Positions 7,913 to 18,254 are shown, counted from the first letter of the stretch. The stretch is 64,000 nt of DNA from Mesobacillus jeotgali (GCF_014856545.2 NZ_CP109811.1:2226001-2290000), one strand, 5' to 3'. Translations and numbers: made by a program. The notes: generated by a model not told the origin, from the letters alone.

Positions 7913-8443
7913 CTATTGGACAATGAATGCGGAACGGGTGTGTAACCATAAATTTATATTTGCGATGGGCCGGACAATTCTTGTCAGCCATCCATTGGCA
8001 TCTCCTACCAAGCGTCCTATCCTTTGAAGTGCGGTCCCTGAACATTTGGACGTAACATCCTGGGGGATCTTTCCCTGGTTGGTCCTGATCATGATGGAGT
8101 TCAAACAGCCGATCCAATAATCCATTAATTGATGAAACCAACCGTGCCATCTTGAAAGAGTGGAATCTTCGGCAGCAACAATGTGGGTGGATGGGTTCGT
8201 AAGAACGTCTTCGATACATTCAGCCTCATAGCGTTTATAAGGAATCAATAAATCTGGAAGTTCATGATGGATGGTCTGACAATTGGTGCACTGCATTCTT
8301 CGGATGTTATATGTTTTACTCTGACCTGTATGATCCTTGGCTTTTCGATTCTTTGTACCTCTAACCAACATGTCTTTACCACAGCAAGGGGAAGGGATCC
8401 TCCCCGCACCCCTAACTAAAAACTCCAGTAAGAGTGTTTTCAA
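7913..8443 (-). CDS. DUF6431-like zinc-ribbon protein of the transposon
   Basis: This 176-residue protein has an N-terminal zinc-ribbon pattern: PSPCCGKDM (about residue 18) and, some 30 residues later, CTNCQTIHHELPDLLIPYKR. The arrangement matches proteins annotated as DUF6431 that travel with TniA/TniB pairs in Firmicutes. The zinc ribbon suggests DNA or RNA binding. It is the first gene of the transposon operon, preceded by a hairpin with flanking direct repeats. Its function in transposition is not known to me. Confidence 0.65.
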   Translation of the reverse strand: MKTLLLEFLVRGAGRIPSPCCGKDMLVRGTKNRKAKDHTGQSKTYNIRRMQCTNCQTIHHELPDLLIPYKRYEAECIEDVLTNPSTHIVAAEDSTLSRWHGWFHQLMDYWIGCLNSIMIRTNQGKIPQDVTSKCSGTALQRIGRLVGDANGWLTRIVRPIANINLWLHTRSAFIVQ

Positions 8444-8483
8444 TCAGCTGATAATCTGATACAATAACCATATACTTTTTTGT

Positions 8484-8535
8484 GGGACGTCTCCTGTATA
8501 ACTGTTGGCGCAGTTATACATTATGGGGGACGTCT
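8484..8535. promoter_or_regulatory. Hairpin flanked by GGGACGTCT direct repeats
   Basis: A perfect 10-bp inverted repeat, TGTATAACTG and CAGTTATACA with a 6-base loop (8495-8520), lies between two GGGACGTCT copies (8484-8492 and 8527-8535). It sits just upstream of the first transposon gene and inside the right end. It is probably an operator or end-structure signal of the element. Confidence 0.5.
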
Positions 8536-8579
8536 TTTCCTTTCTCCAGAATAAATGTCGAAATGTTTCGAATTATATA

Positions 8580-8651
8580 CGGACATTATAATCGACTAAT
8601 TCTGGACAGGCAATACCGTCAACTTTCGGAAATTTAAGGATGTCAAAAACA
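8580..8651. repeat. Right transposon end
   Basis: Read inward from 8651, the sequence TGTTTTTGACATCCT is followed by TTTCCGAAAGTTGACGG and TGTCC motifs that align with the left end base for base over much of 50 bp. The CCAAT duplication follows at 8652-8656. Confidence 0.75.
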
Positions 8652-9482
8652 CCAATTTATCAAAACATTGATACCTTTACCATTAATAATTTGTTTCAGT
8701 CTATAGGATACAAGTTAAATGAAGCGGAGACTATTAATTCAGTTATTGGATTAGCGCAAATTCTCGTGATGGTACCTGTGTCATTGGCTACAGCATTCGG
8801 CATGTCTTTGATACCGGGTTTAACTTCAGATTTTATTGGTGGAAGAATAGTAGAAGTAAGAAATAAGATTTCTGAAACCATCCAAATTATTGTGTTCTTT
8901 ACTCTTCCAGCTGCTATGGGCCTATGTATTCTTGGAGCCCCTATTTATATCACGATTTTCGGGGTTGAAAACAGTCCTGAGCTGGGCGGGTACCTTTTAC
9001 AATGGTACTCTTTAGCCGCAATATTTTTTGCAATGTTTACAGTAACAGCTGCAATTATGCAAGGAATAAATGAACAAAAGAAATTAATCATAGGAATCCT
9101 TTTAGGAGTTTTTTTGAAGATCGTTTTAAACTACATACTTGTGCCATATTTCAAGGAAGCTGCCCCAATTTTAGCTACTTACTTTGGTTTTATGATCTCT
9201 ATTCTATTTAACATTTTCATCATTAAGAAAACAATTCAATTCAGGTTAACACCATTACTTAAAACATTAAAGGGCATTTTCTTGTTAGTTTTGACCATGT
9301 CAATGGCTGTTTGGTGTGTAAAACTTTTTTCAGAACTATGGTTGCCAAAAGGTTTGAGCATATATTCTCGTGCTGCAATAACTTCAATTATCTCCATCTC
9401 TACGGGGGTATTCGTTTATTTAGGATTAGGTTACAAGCTGCATATGGTAAAGAGATTTTCATTGAGAAGTAAGAGTAAATAG
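8652..9482 (+). pseudogene. SpoVB/YtgP-like flippase, C-terminal half
   Basis: This is the continuation of the split flippase after the transposon and its CCAAT duplication. It reads TYQNIDTFTINNLF-type sequence (IDTFTINNLFQSIGY) and then the remaining membrane helices to KRFSLRSKSK. IDTF is a typical mid-protein motif of the YtgP/SpoVB group. The ATG at 8640 lies inside the transposon end, so any product from it would be an artefact of the insertion. No ribosome site is evident there. Confidence 0.85.
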
Positions 9483-9563
9483 TAATGCAAATAGCCAGTT
9501 AATATTCTATATAGCTATCATCCAAGTCTTGGACAATAGCCAATAATGATTAGGAGATTTAAA

Positions 9564-11555
9564 ATGACAATTATTGAAAAATCATATCTTACTATAGAAG
9601 AGCTTATTTCATTACCAACCTTATCAGGCATAAACATTAGTGAAGATGGAAAAAACGTCGCCTTTGTCAAAAATACAGTTGACTGGGAAGGCAATAGATA
9701 TAGGAATCACATATGGATATATGAAAAAAATAAGGGGAAATGTCGGTCATTAACAGCCAACGATCTAGAGGGTACATCGCCATTATGGTCACCAGACTCT
9801 AGACATATTGCATACCTTCGTTCAGTTGGTGATGGGGAAGAGAAGAAAAATCAAATCTTTGTTGAGTCATTAGTTGGCTATAGCAGGGTTCAAATGACTG
9901 TTGAGAAAGAAGGAGTAAGTAAATTCAAATGGGATCCAGCTGGCAAGGGTTTTTATTATTTGGCACTGTCAAATGAATCTGAGGAGATCAAGAAACGCAA
10001 AGAGATATATGGAGACTACGAGCATGTAGGCAAGGATTACCGAAACCATTGTTTATATTTCGTTGAAATAAAAAATATAGATGAGAGCCCAGAGGATTCT
10101 AGTTATGCGGGTAAGGTTAATGAAAAAACCATTCCGCTTCGGCTGACTGACGGTAAGGATTTTCATATCTATGAATTTGACATTTCTAACGATGGACAAA
10201 AGGTTGTGTTTATTGCTGCACCAAGCCCGTCTGGTGAAGATGAGCAGAATGCAGACCTATATATACTAGATACGAAAACTGGCGAGCTGCAAAAGATGAA
10301 TGTTGATAAGCTATTGCGTACGAGTGTTTGCATTTCTCCTAACGAAAGCAAAATATGCTACTCAGCCAGCATAAGGGAGAAAAATTATTATAAGACACAT
10401 ATAGGAGACAGAACACTATACATATATGATCTTAATAGCGGGGAAGTCATTCACCCTTAAAAAGATTTTGATAGTACGGTTATTCCAATACGGTGGACAG
10501 CTAAAGGGATTTTAATTAAATGGCAGAATAAAACTAATTATCTTATTGCGTTATTATCTGAGAATGGCAATGTGGAGATGTTAAGCGAAAAAGCAGATGG
10601 CGTAATAATGGATGCATCTATAACAAAGGATGGAAAACATCTTTCCTATAGTAAGGCTGCAGCAAATGAAACCTTTGAAATCTATTTAGACGAAAAAAAG
10701 CTAACGAATGAAAATAGCTTTTTCAAAGGAAAGCTTAAAAGTAACAGGGAAATTATCTCATGGAAAAGCAGTGATGATCTTGAAATAGAAGGGGTTTTAT
10801 CAACTCCGGCAGACTTCGATTCACAGAAAAAATATCCTTTATTGGTACTTATCCATGGCGGTCCAAATTGGGCATCGTTCCCGATCCATTCAGGCTGCTT
10901 CAATGAAAAATATCCTGTTGAGCAGTTTATTGAAAAAGGATTCATCGTTCTAGAACCAAATTACAGAGGAAGTTCAGGATATGGGAATGAATTTTTAATA
11001 GCAAACTATAGAAATCTGGGAATTGGTGACTACCAGGATGTCATATCCGGGGTAGACACACTTGTTGACATGGGTATTGCAGATAAAGACCGAGTAGGGG
11101 TAATGGGGTGGAGCCAAGGTGGATATATATCAGCCTTTTGTTCTACATATAGTGATAGATTTAGGGCAGTTTCAGTCGGTGGAGGAATTACAAATTGGAG
11201 TCACCATTATGTAAATACAGACACACCATATTTTATTAGGATGTATTTAGGAGATAACCCATGGAATGATCCAGAGATATATAGTAAAACATCACCCATG
11301 ACATATATTAAAACAGCCTGTACTCCAACATTAATCCAACATGGCCAAATGGATGCAAGAGTTCCAACCACAAATGCATATGAGCTATATCAAGGCCTAA
11401 GGGATATGGATGTGGAATCAGAATTAATCATATTTAAAGGTATGGCATATAGTTCTGACCAGCCAGGAATGAATGTGGCTATTATGAATCAGAATTTGAT
11501 ATGGTTTACGCACTATATTCTTGGAGAGAGCATGGAAGGTCTTAGAGTTGTGTGA
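9564..11555 (+). pseudogene. S9 prolyl-oligopeptidase-family peptidase broken by TAA
   Basis: The start is ATG 9564, after AGGAG. The first 298 codons form a beta-propeller. An in-frame TAA at 10458-10460 follows VIHP, and the same frame then runs open to 11555, through KDFDSTVIPIRWTAKG to the catalytic domain with GWSQGGY (nucleophile serine) and HGQMDARVP (aspartate). A single base change explains the stop. Where S9 enzymes usually have a GHG-type histidine motif, this protein reads FKGMAYSSDQPG with no histidine, so its activity is doubtful even if the stop is repaired. The intact length would be 663 residues. Confidence 0.85.
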
Positions 11556-11677
11556 TTAGTTAATGGATATCCCAAAAGGATGCATAAGGATGAAACTACG
11601 AGAATGCTCAAGAAGGTTATTTAGATTTAGGGAACGAATAAAGAATAATTAGATAATTTGGTTAGAGGAGGTAACAG

Positions 11678-11905
11678 ATGAATTCAAGATACAGCAGGTT
11701 TTATATACCTTTGGCCATTATTTCAATTATTGTATTGATATTACATAAAATAGGACCGTTTGCTGGCCAATATAGACTTGTCGGCTTTGCTCTCTTCGCT
11801 GTGCTATGTGTTGCCTTGGTCATTGAAAATAGAAGATCTAAAGGGAAAGCATTAGCAGCTATTTTTTATTTCCTTTTTGGACTTGTTATCCTAATTGGAA
11901 GTTAA
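11678..11905 (+). CDS. Small membrane protein, two to three TM
   Basis: This 75-residue protein is nearly all hydrophobic, with helices near residues 8-25, 32-48 and 55-74 separated by short basic loops (ENRRSKGK). A GGAGG site stands 8 bases before the ATG. The family is not recognised. It stands between the broken S9 peptidase and ftsZ and ends well before either transcript signal. Confidence 0.55.
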   Translation: MNSRYSRFYIPLAIISIIVLILHKIGPFAGQYRLVGFALFAVLCVALVIENRRSKGKALAAIFYFLFGLVILIGS

Positions 11906-12224
11906 AGGTTAGTTTTAACGATCCCCTAGTCTTACAAACCGGTGCTTTGACATTTTTTATTTAACCCATTTTGCTTGGAAAAGAATCAACGCTATTTTTG
12001 TAGGATCATAAGAACCATAATTCCAAATAAAGTTTTTTTAGTTGTAAGATTAAGAAGGGAAGAGTAATGTGGTACATAAGATTCTTGAATTACTTAAATA
12101 TTACTGTAGAATTACAGTTCATTAACAATTCGCAGAAAAAGACGGAATTGCGTAGCCGGTGGCGAATTGTATAGGTACAGAGAAAAATAGGGGGCAATTC
12201 AGAAGCTAAATAGGGGGACTACAT
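11906..12224. other. 319-bp intergenic region before ftsZ
   Basis: No convincing gene is seen. A 35-codon frame at 12067-12174 has a GGGAAGAG site but no recognisable features. The main structure is the inverted repeat described at 12125-12170. The rest is AT-rich and likely holds the ftsZ promoter. Confidence 0.5.
12125..12170. promoter_or_regulatory. Inverted repeat upstream of ftsZ
   Basis: ACAATTCGC (12125-12133) and GCGAATTGT (12162-12170) form a perfect 9-bp inverted repeat. The left arm could instead pair with GGAATTG at 12144-12150, so two exclusive hairpins are possible. It ends about 55 bp before the ftsZ ATG and is a candidate operator or leader switch. Confidence 0.35.
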
Positions 12225-13451
12225 ATGCTAGAATTTGACACTAATATCGATCAATTTGCCACTATAAAAGTAATTGGGGTTGGCGGCGGCGGAAATAATG
12301 CCGTGAACCGGATGATTGAGGATGGCGTGCAGGGGGTGGAGTTCATCTCTGTGAATACCGATGCGCAGGCTCTCAATATGTCAAAAGCGGAGGTCACGAT
12401 GCAAATTGGCGGTTCGCTGACTAGGGGCCTGGGGGCCGGAGCCAATCCTGAAATCGGCAAAAAGGCTGTCGAGGAAAGCAGGAATCAGATCAGGGATGTG
12501 TTGCAAGGTGCGGACATGGTGTTTGTAACAGCCGGAATGGGCGGCGGAACCGGGACCGGAGCTGCGCCGGAGATTGCCCATATCGCACGCGAACTTGGCG
12601 CACTTACAATTGGAGTAGTGACTCGTCCGTTCACTTTTGAAGGGCGTAAGCGGGCACAAAATGCGGCAGCCGGAATTGAAGAGATGAAGAAAGCCGTTAA
12701 TACCTTAATCATCATCCCAAACGAGCGATTGCTGGAAATCGTCGACAAGAAAACACCGATGCTTGAAGCCTTCCGTGAGGCGGACAATGTTCTCAGGCAG
12801 GGTGTCCAGGGCATTTCCGACTTGATCGCCGTGCCAGGCTTGATTAACCTGGACTTTGCTGACGTGAAAACGATTATGTCCCATAATGGAACGGCACTCA
12901 TGGGCATCGGAGTGGCTTCAGGCGATGACCGTGCTGCCGAAGCTGCCAAAAAGGCCATCTCCTCACCACTGCTTGAAACAAGCATCAATGGTGCGAAAGG
13001 AGTGCTGATGAACATCACCGGGGGTGTGAACCTCAGTTTGTATGAAGTCCAGGAAGCGGCTGATATTGTGGCGGCTGCAACAGATGACCAGCTAAACATG
13101 ATTTTTGGGTCGGTCATCAATGAAAACCTGACAAATGAAATCATGGTGACCGTGATTGCGACCGGCTTCGATCATGATGAGGAGGAAGCTCCGACATCGA
13201 ACTCATCGCGACGTCCTGGAGACATGATTGCTAATTCCCGTGAGCAATACCATGCTCATTCGAGACAGCGAGAGCCTGTTGCCTATGCTGAAACCGGGAA
13301 TTACGGTCTTCCCCAAAACTACGGTCAGTCTGGCCAATACAGCAATCAGCCTGCCTACGATGAGCCAGCGAATTATGATCGGGGTACCCAGCAGCAAGAC
13401 GACTCGCATGATATTCCAGCGTTCTTGCGGAAGCGAAGCAGAAGGCGGTAA
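12225..13451 (+). CDS. ftsZ: Cell-division GTPase FtsZ, stand-alone copy
   Basis: This full-length 408-residue FtsZ has the GTP-binding [11 protein letters not shown] near residue 20, the tubulin signature [12 protein letters not shown] near residue 105, the T7 loop [11 protein letters not shown] near residue 210, a long Q/Y/N-rich linker, and a conserved C-terminal tail [13 protein letters not shown] that binds FtsA, SepF and others. FtsZ polymerises into the division ring at midcell. No ftsA or dcw genes are beside it, unlike the normal Bacillus order. It differs from the usual Bacillus sequence at many otherwise conserved positions. It may be a second copy. The start is the ATG 5-6 bases after GGGGGACT. 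Confidence 0.95.
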   Translation: MLEFDTNIDQFATIKVIGVGGGGNNAVNRMIEDGVQGVEFISVNTDAQALNMSKAEVTMQIGGSLTRGLGAGANPEIGKKAVEESRNQIRDVLQGADMVFVTAGMGGGTGTGAAPEIAHIARELGALTIGVVTRPFTFEGRKRAQNAAAGIEEMKKAVNTLIIIPNERLLEIVDKKTPMLEAFREADNVLRQGVQGISDLIAVPGLINLDFADVKTIMSHNGTALMGIGVASGDDRAAEAAKKAISSPLLETSINGAKGVLMNITGGVNLSLYEVQEAADIVAAATDDQLNMIFGSVINENLTNEIMVTVIATGFDHDEEEAPTSNSSRRPGDMIANSREQYHAHSRQREPVAYAETGNYGLPQNYGQSGQYSNQPAYDEPANYDRGTQQQDDSHDIPAFLRKRSRRR

Positions 13452-13501
13452 ATCTAGAAAAAAGTAGTTTCAGCTATGGCAATATAAATAACATAAAAAA
13501 T

Positions 13502-13539
13502 ATGGATTACATTGTACTTGCAATGTAATCCATTTTTTT
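13502..13539 (+). terminator. Strong terminator after ftsZ
   Basis: A perfect 13-bp stem (ATGGATTACATTG with CAATGTAATCCAT) and a 6-base loop are followed by seven T. Confidence 0.85.
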
Positions 13540-13596
13540 AACTGAACGAAAAATTTATATTGCTGCATGATTTGTATCACAAAATATAATAAGAAA

Positions 13597-13635
13597 AAAT
13601 AGACCATCAAATGTTTTATATTAGATGGTCTATTT
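13597..13635 (-). terminator. Terminator for ggt (minus strand)
   Basis: AAATAGACCATC and GATGGTCTATTT form a 12-bp stem. Read on the minus strand the hairpin is followed by TTTTTTCTT, so it ends the ggt transcript. Confidence 0.7.
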
Positions 13636-13705
13636 GCCTTGCTTAAATTAAGTTTTTTAACAGGTAAGAGAACCTGTTAGGAAACTCTCTCACTTTTTTT
13701 TGGTT

Positions 13706-15478
13706 CTATTTTCGTTTGCCTTTCAGGTCGATACCAATCGCTGCTCCGTTTCGGCTTGAGTCAGCGACTCCTTTGAAAATACCATTCTCACGATCTATGA
13801 GAATGCTTTGTACATTTCCAATCGTGGTTGGACTAGGCCCAAATTTATGTCCCAACGTATTCAGTTGACTTAATGTATCAGCACTAATGCCGTTTTCATA
13901 ACGGTAGGAATTTAGATTATTTGTGTAGATTCTAGGTTCCTCAACTGCTTGCTTAAGTTCCATATCGTACTCAATTGCATGGATAATGGTTTGCAGTACT
14001 GAAGTGATGATGGTCGGGCCTCCAGGAGAGCCAACCGTTAAGACTGGTTCACCTTCGTTATCAAAAACGATTGTTGGTGTCATGCTGCTCAAAGGGCGTT
14101 TGTTTGGCTGCACTTCATTCGCACCGCCAGGGACTGCATCGAAGTCGGTTAATTCATTGTTCAGCATGAATCCATAACCAGGCACCATGATGCCCGTTCC
14201 AAAAACCTGTTCAATGGTTGTTGTATAGGAGACGACATTACCCCATCTGTCTGTTACAGAAAAGTGGGTTGTTTCGCCATATTTCCGATCATTTGGCTGG
14301 CTTTTCTGTGTATAGTTGGCTTCGGAATCCTCATACTTCCACGGGTCGCCGGCTGTTGGATTCTGATTGATTGAATCGAGACTGATCATTTCCTGGCGCT
14401 CTTTGATGTAATCGGGGTGTAAAAGTCCATTCACAGGCACATTGACAAATTCAGGATCTCCAGCGTAGGCAGCCCGGTCCGCGTAGGCAAGGTGCATAGC
14501 TTCGGCCAGAAGATGATACTTTTCTGCAGATCGAACATCATACTGAGAAAGATTGAAATCATCAAGAATTTTCAACATTTGCAGCAGGAAGACACCGCCT
14601 GAGCTTGGTGGTGGCATGCTGGCAATTTCATAGCCCTGATAGTCGCCCCACACCGGTTCATCCACTGTTACCTCATACTTTTCCAAGTCCTCTGGAGTCA
14701 TTGAACCTCCGAATTCCTGGACAACATCAGCAACTGCTTCTGCAATTTCTCCATTATAAAATGCTTCTGTACCTTGTGAGCGGATCAGCTTAAAGGTTTT
14801 AGCCAAATCGTCCTGAACAAGAACATCTCCCTCTTGAAGCGGTTCTCCGCCAGGCAGGAAGACTTCACTTGCTGCAGATCTTGATAACTTGTCCTGATTA
14901 TCCGCAATCGCATCTGCCAGGACCGAATCAATTGGGAAACCCTTGTCAGCGAGTTTGACGGCCGGTCCGATCAGCTGTTGCAGCGGGCGAGTTCCCCACA
15001 TTTCAAGCGCTGCTTCGAGACCTTTCAGGGTACCCGGCACTCCAACTGCTGTACCGCCTGTTGACCGAACGGAGAAAGGAATTGGATTTCCGTTCTCATC
15101 CAGGAACATATCTGGTGTCGCGCCTTCAGGAGCACGTTCACGACTGTTCACAATCTTGGTTTCCTTTGTTTTTCCGTCATAAACCATCATAAAACCGCCG
15201 CCGCCGATTCCTGACATCATTGGCTCGACTACAGTCAGTGCAAACTGGATGGCTACAGCAGCATCAATTGCATTTCCGCCTTTGCGAAGGACTTCAGCAC
15301 CAATCTCGGATGCGAGAGGGTGGGCTGTTGCAACCATACCATCCTTGCCAACATCAACCTGGCTGTACTGGTCATAGCTGAATTGCGGTTTTTTTGCCAA
15401 TCCCGTCGCAGGCATGGTACCGGCGAGCAACAGAACACTTAGAAGAGCAAATAGCCCAGTACGTAAGAATCTTTTCAT
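13706..15478 (-). CDS. ggt: Gamma-glutamyltranspeptidase
   Basis: This 590-residue secreted enzyme has the usual Bacillus length. It carries an N-terminal signal peptide (FALLSVLLLAGTMPATGLAKK), GGNAIDAAVAIQFALTVVEP and SGIGGGGFMM in the large subunit, and the autoprocessing site YGETTHFSVTD, whose threonine is the nucleophile of the small subunit. It transfers or hydrolyses the gamma-glutamyl group of glutathione, glutamine or poly-gamma-glutamate outside the cell. AGGAGGG precedes the ATG. It is convergent with ftsZ. No frame break was seen. Confidence 0.95.
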   Translation of the reverse strand: MKRFLRTGLFALLSVLLLAGTMPATGLAKKPQFSYDQYSQVDVGKDGMVATAHPLASEIGAEVLRKGGNAIDAAVAIQFALTVVEPMMSGIGGGGFMMVYDGKTKETKIVNSRERAPEGATPDMFLDENGNPIPFSVRSTGGTAVGVPGTLKGLEAALEMWGTRPLQQLIGPAVKLADKGFPIDSVLADAIADNQDKLSRSAASEVFLPGGEPLQEGDVLVQDDLAKTFKLIRSQGTEAFYNGEIAEAVADVVQEFGGSMTPEDLEKYEVTVDEPVWGDYQGYEIASMPPPSSGGVFLLQMLKILDDFNLSQYDVRSAEKYHLLAEAMHLAYADRAAYAGDPEFVNVPVNGLLHPDYIKERQEMISLDSINQNPTAGDPWKYEDSEANYTQKSQPNDRKYGETTHFSVTDRWGNVVSYTTTIEQVFGTGIMVPGYGFMLNNELTDFDAVPGGANEVQPNKRPLSSMTPTIVFDNEGEPVLTVGSPGGPTIITSVLQTIIHAIEYDMELKQAVEEPRIYTNNLNSYRYENGISADTLSQLNTLGHKFGPSPTTIGNVQSILIDRENGIFKGVADSSRNGAAIGIDLKGKRK

Positions 15479-15770
15479 ATGAATCCCTCCTGTTTAATTT
15501 TGGAATCATCCTCATGGTAGGGGAAAAGCGAGATTGATAGCAAATTATTTGCTGAATTTTCCTAATTTTAAATCTTTATTCCTAACTGTATTGGGAAAGG
15601 TAGTTAAATAGACACTTGAACTAGTGGGGACTAAAGAACGAGTGAGAGGCTCTGCCTAATCTAATTATGGAAGAAGAAAATTGTCGTCTGTGTTCCTTAT
15701 TACGAAAAAAAGGAATTTATAAAATAATGTGGAATTTATAAATAATCGGTTTTAATATGGGGGTAAAGCT

Positions 15771-16160
15771 GTGCTAAATGAAGCTCTTAAAGCAGTTGAG
15801 GAGTATCGCAATGTACTAAAAAGCAATGATGTGAACGAAGTGAATAAATGGATATCAAAGGACTTTATTGGATATTTTGGTTATTACAATGATCGGGATT
15901 ACGAGGTTTATACCGGAGCCTCTTATAAACTATCAAATGTGGAAACATTTGAGTCATACCAAGGGAAAAATACTCAATGGCAGTATACCGACTTAACCAG
16001 CAATCTCAGGTCGGAAAATGAGATTATTCTGTCATCGATAATCGACTTTTATTTTTCAGGTAAAAAAGTAGCAAGCGCCTTGGCTATAGAAATTTTTAAA
16101 AAAGAACAGGAAGGCTGGAAGTTATACAGACAGCATATGGAGAGATATTCCTCTAGTTAA
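15771..16160 (+). CDS. NTF2-like/SnoaL-like protein
   Basis: This 129-residue soluble protein has an N-terminal helix pair with VEEYRNVLKSNDVNEVNKWIS and a following beta-rich part (IGYFGYYNDRDYEVYTG and others). That layout resembles SnoaL/NTF2-like cone folds, often annotated in Bacillus as flavoprotein-like or DUF4440-like. GTG 15771 follows GGGG. It may bind a small ligand. No catalytic residue set can be named. It stands alone before a GNAT gene. Confidence 0.5.
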   Translation: MLNEALKAVEEYRNVLKSNDVNEVNKWISKDFIGYFGYYNDRDYEVYTGASYKLSNVETFESYQGKNTQWQYTDLTSNLRSENEIILSSIIDFYFSGKKVASALAIEIFKKEQEGWKLYRQHMERYSSS

Positions 16161-16190
16161 TTGGTAAAATTCTTGTTATTCGAAATATAG

Positions 16191-16745
<555 letters not shown>

Positions 16746-16795
16746 GTCCATTATCTGCCGACGAAGTGTTAATCTATCACCTATAATTACAATAA

Positions 16796-16850
16796 GGCGA
16801 CCATTTGCAGGTTTTTTCAACCTAGCATGTGATCGGCTTTTTTCGTTATT
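16796..16850 (+). terminator. Probable imperfect terminator
   Basis: GGCGACCATTTGC pairs imperfectly with GCATGTGATCGGC around an inner AGGTT/AACCT stem and is followed by six T. It closes the GNAT gene. Confidence 0.5.
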
Positions 16851-17081
16851 TTAAGGAAACATAGATATTAGTAAGTTGGGTTCTACATATCAACTATGGT
16901 CTTTTAATTATTAGTAGGTCTAAAGACCAAATAGAGCTTGTCTTATATTGTCTAAATATTCATTCTTTTTACACTATTAATATAGTACTAACTTAAACTA
17001 TTATTTATTTAGCGTCCCGAAAGGTATACAAAGGAGGGGAGATATAAAGGGGGCGACAACTTTGACGGAGGGGTTACATAG

Positions 17082-18214
17082 ATGAAATCGTTAAAAAGAT
17101 CAATGAAGATTACCTCGGCTATTTTGATCCTGATGCTTGCATTCAGCTCGGCATCATTTGCCGCGTTACAGCCTGGCGGGCCATCCACGAACGGCAAAAC
17201 GAACATTAACAGCACCCTATCTTACCAGGAAGTTGTCAAGATCCTTGAAGGCATCGAAAGAACGAGCAAAGGAAAGGTTGATGTATTTACGCTCGACCAG
17301 TATGGAAAGTCCGAGCAGGGCAGAAGCATTTATGCTGCAAAAGTTGGGACAGGTCCTCAGAAAATTTGGATTCAAGCGCAAATCCACGGTAATGAGAAAC
17401 TGGTTACAGAAGCAGCACTCCAGCTTTTAAAGACTTACGCACAGAGCGGGGAGAAGGATGTTGAGAGGGTTCTCGAAGAGTCTACGCTTTATTTCATCCC
17501 AATGTACAATCCGGATGGAGCAGAAATGAACTTACGTCAAACCAAACTTACGAATAGCGGTAAATTAATCGATCTTAACCGCGATTGGACGGCGGCTGGT
17601 TTTGAAGCAGTAGAATCCAGAGTGGTTTACGCCTACTGGGCAGACGTGAACCCTGATTTTGCGATAGACCTTCACCATCAGGGGTTGAAACAAGTGTATG
17701 CACGAACGAATCCACGTCATTCTCCCTTGGAATCTCACTTGCTCCTGACGGGCCAACTTTGCCTAGTACTGGTTATAATGACATCACTAAGCAAATGATG
17801 TCATATGTTTATGATGAGTTGAAAGATTACGGTTACACTCATATTGACCGTTACCAGGTCGCTGTGGATAGAGAAGCAGGAATCGGCTATGATATTGATA
17901 TCAGGGGCGGAGTTGTTTCAGCGATGATGATGGGGCTTGATTACAACAACCTGAATCCAGAAGGCCATAGCCATCCAGCAGTATTTTTTGAAACAAAAGG
18001 GAATTCTTCTGATGGAAGCCTTGGCCAAAAGTCAAATGGCTATCTGACAAAGCAGAATTACCAGGCACTGAAATCGTTGGTGTACGGATATGTAACCGGA
18101 GAAGTCGAAAAGGTGAATCCAGATGACTGGTATAACATCCCGTACTATCCTCTTGCTGGATACTTTACAGACTATAATGGGGTTGTACCTGCAGGAGCAG
18201 ACAGCGGATATTAA
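17082..18214 (+). pseudogene. M14 zinc carboxypeptidase, frameshifted
   Basis: The signal peptide (about residues 1-27, ending SSASFAA) is followed by the M14 domain with IHGNEKLVTEAAL (zinc H and E), DLNRDW (substrate binding) and DLHHQG (third zinc histidine). Near 17717 the frame is lost. The downstream frame continues sensibly with SFSLGISLAPDGPTLP and runs to 18214, so a one-base deletion or two-base insertion has occurred. The whole gene would give about 377 residues of a secreted peptidase trimming C-terminal residues. AAGGAG/GAGGGG sites precede the ATG. Confidence 0.85.
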
Positions 18215-18223
18215 TAACTTTTT

Positions 18224-18254
18224 AAGAGAGTGTCGTTAAAGGCACTCTCTTTTT
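18224..18254 (+). terminator. Terminator after M14 gene
   Basis: AGAGAGTG pairs with CACTCTCT, and five T follow. Confidence 0.8.

Larger units (their letters stand above)
5376..8651. mobile_element. 3,276-bp Tn7/Tn552-like transposon (TniA/TniB type)
   Basis: The element is bounded by imperfect terminal inverted repeats. The left end begins TGTTAATGACGTTCT and the right end, read inward, begins TGTTTTTGACATCCT. Both then carry ATTTCCG/ATGTCCG-type motifs. A 5-bp direct duplication CCAAT flanks it (5371-5375 and 8652-8656), as expected for the Tn7/Tn552/Tn5053 DDE group. Inside, all on the minus strand, are a DUF6431-like protein, a TniA-like transposase, a TniB/ExeA-like ATPase and a DUF5348-like protein. 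All four genes look intact, so it may be active. No passenger gene is present. Confidence 0.9.

Noticed and set aside
8640..8656. ATG 8640 as true start of an independent flippase gene
   Set aside because: The ATG lies in the terminal repeat of the transposon. The frame is the downstream half of the split gene.
11563..11652. Small genes between the S9 peptidase and the next gene
   Set aside because: Two short frames exist, one reading MHKDETTRMLKKVI like a hydrolase tail, but there is no ribosome site and no clear homology.
12251..13144. Several minus-strand frames opposite ftsZ
   Set aside because: These are shadows of the strongly biased ftsZ coding sequence, with no ribosome sites or homology.
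13658..13679. Terminator hairpin TAACAGGT/ACCTGTTA
   Set aside because: Neither strand has a T-run after the stem. It is only noted as an inverted repeat.
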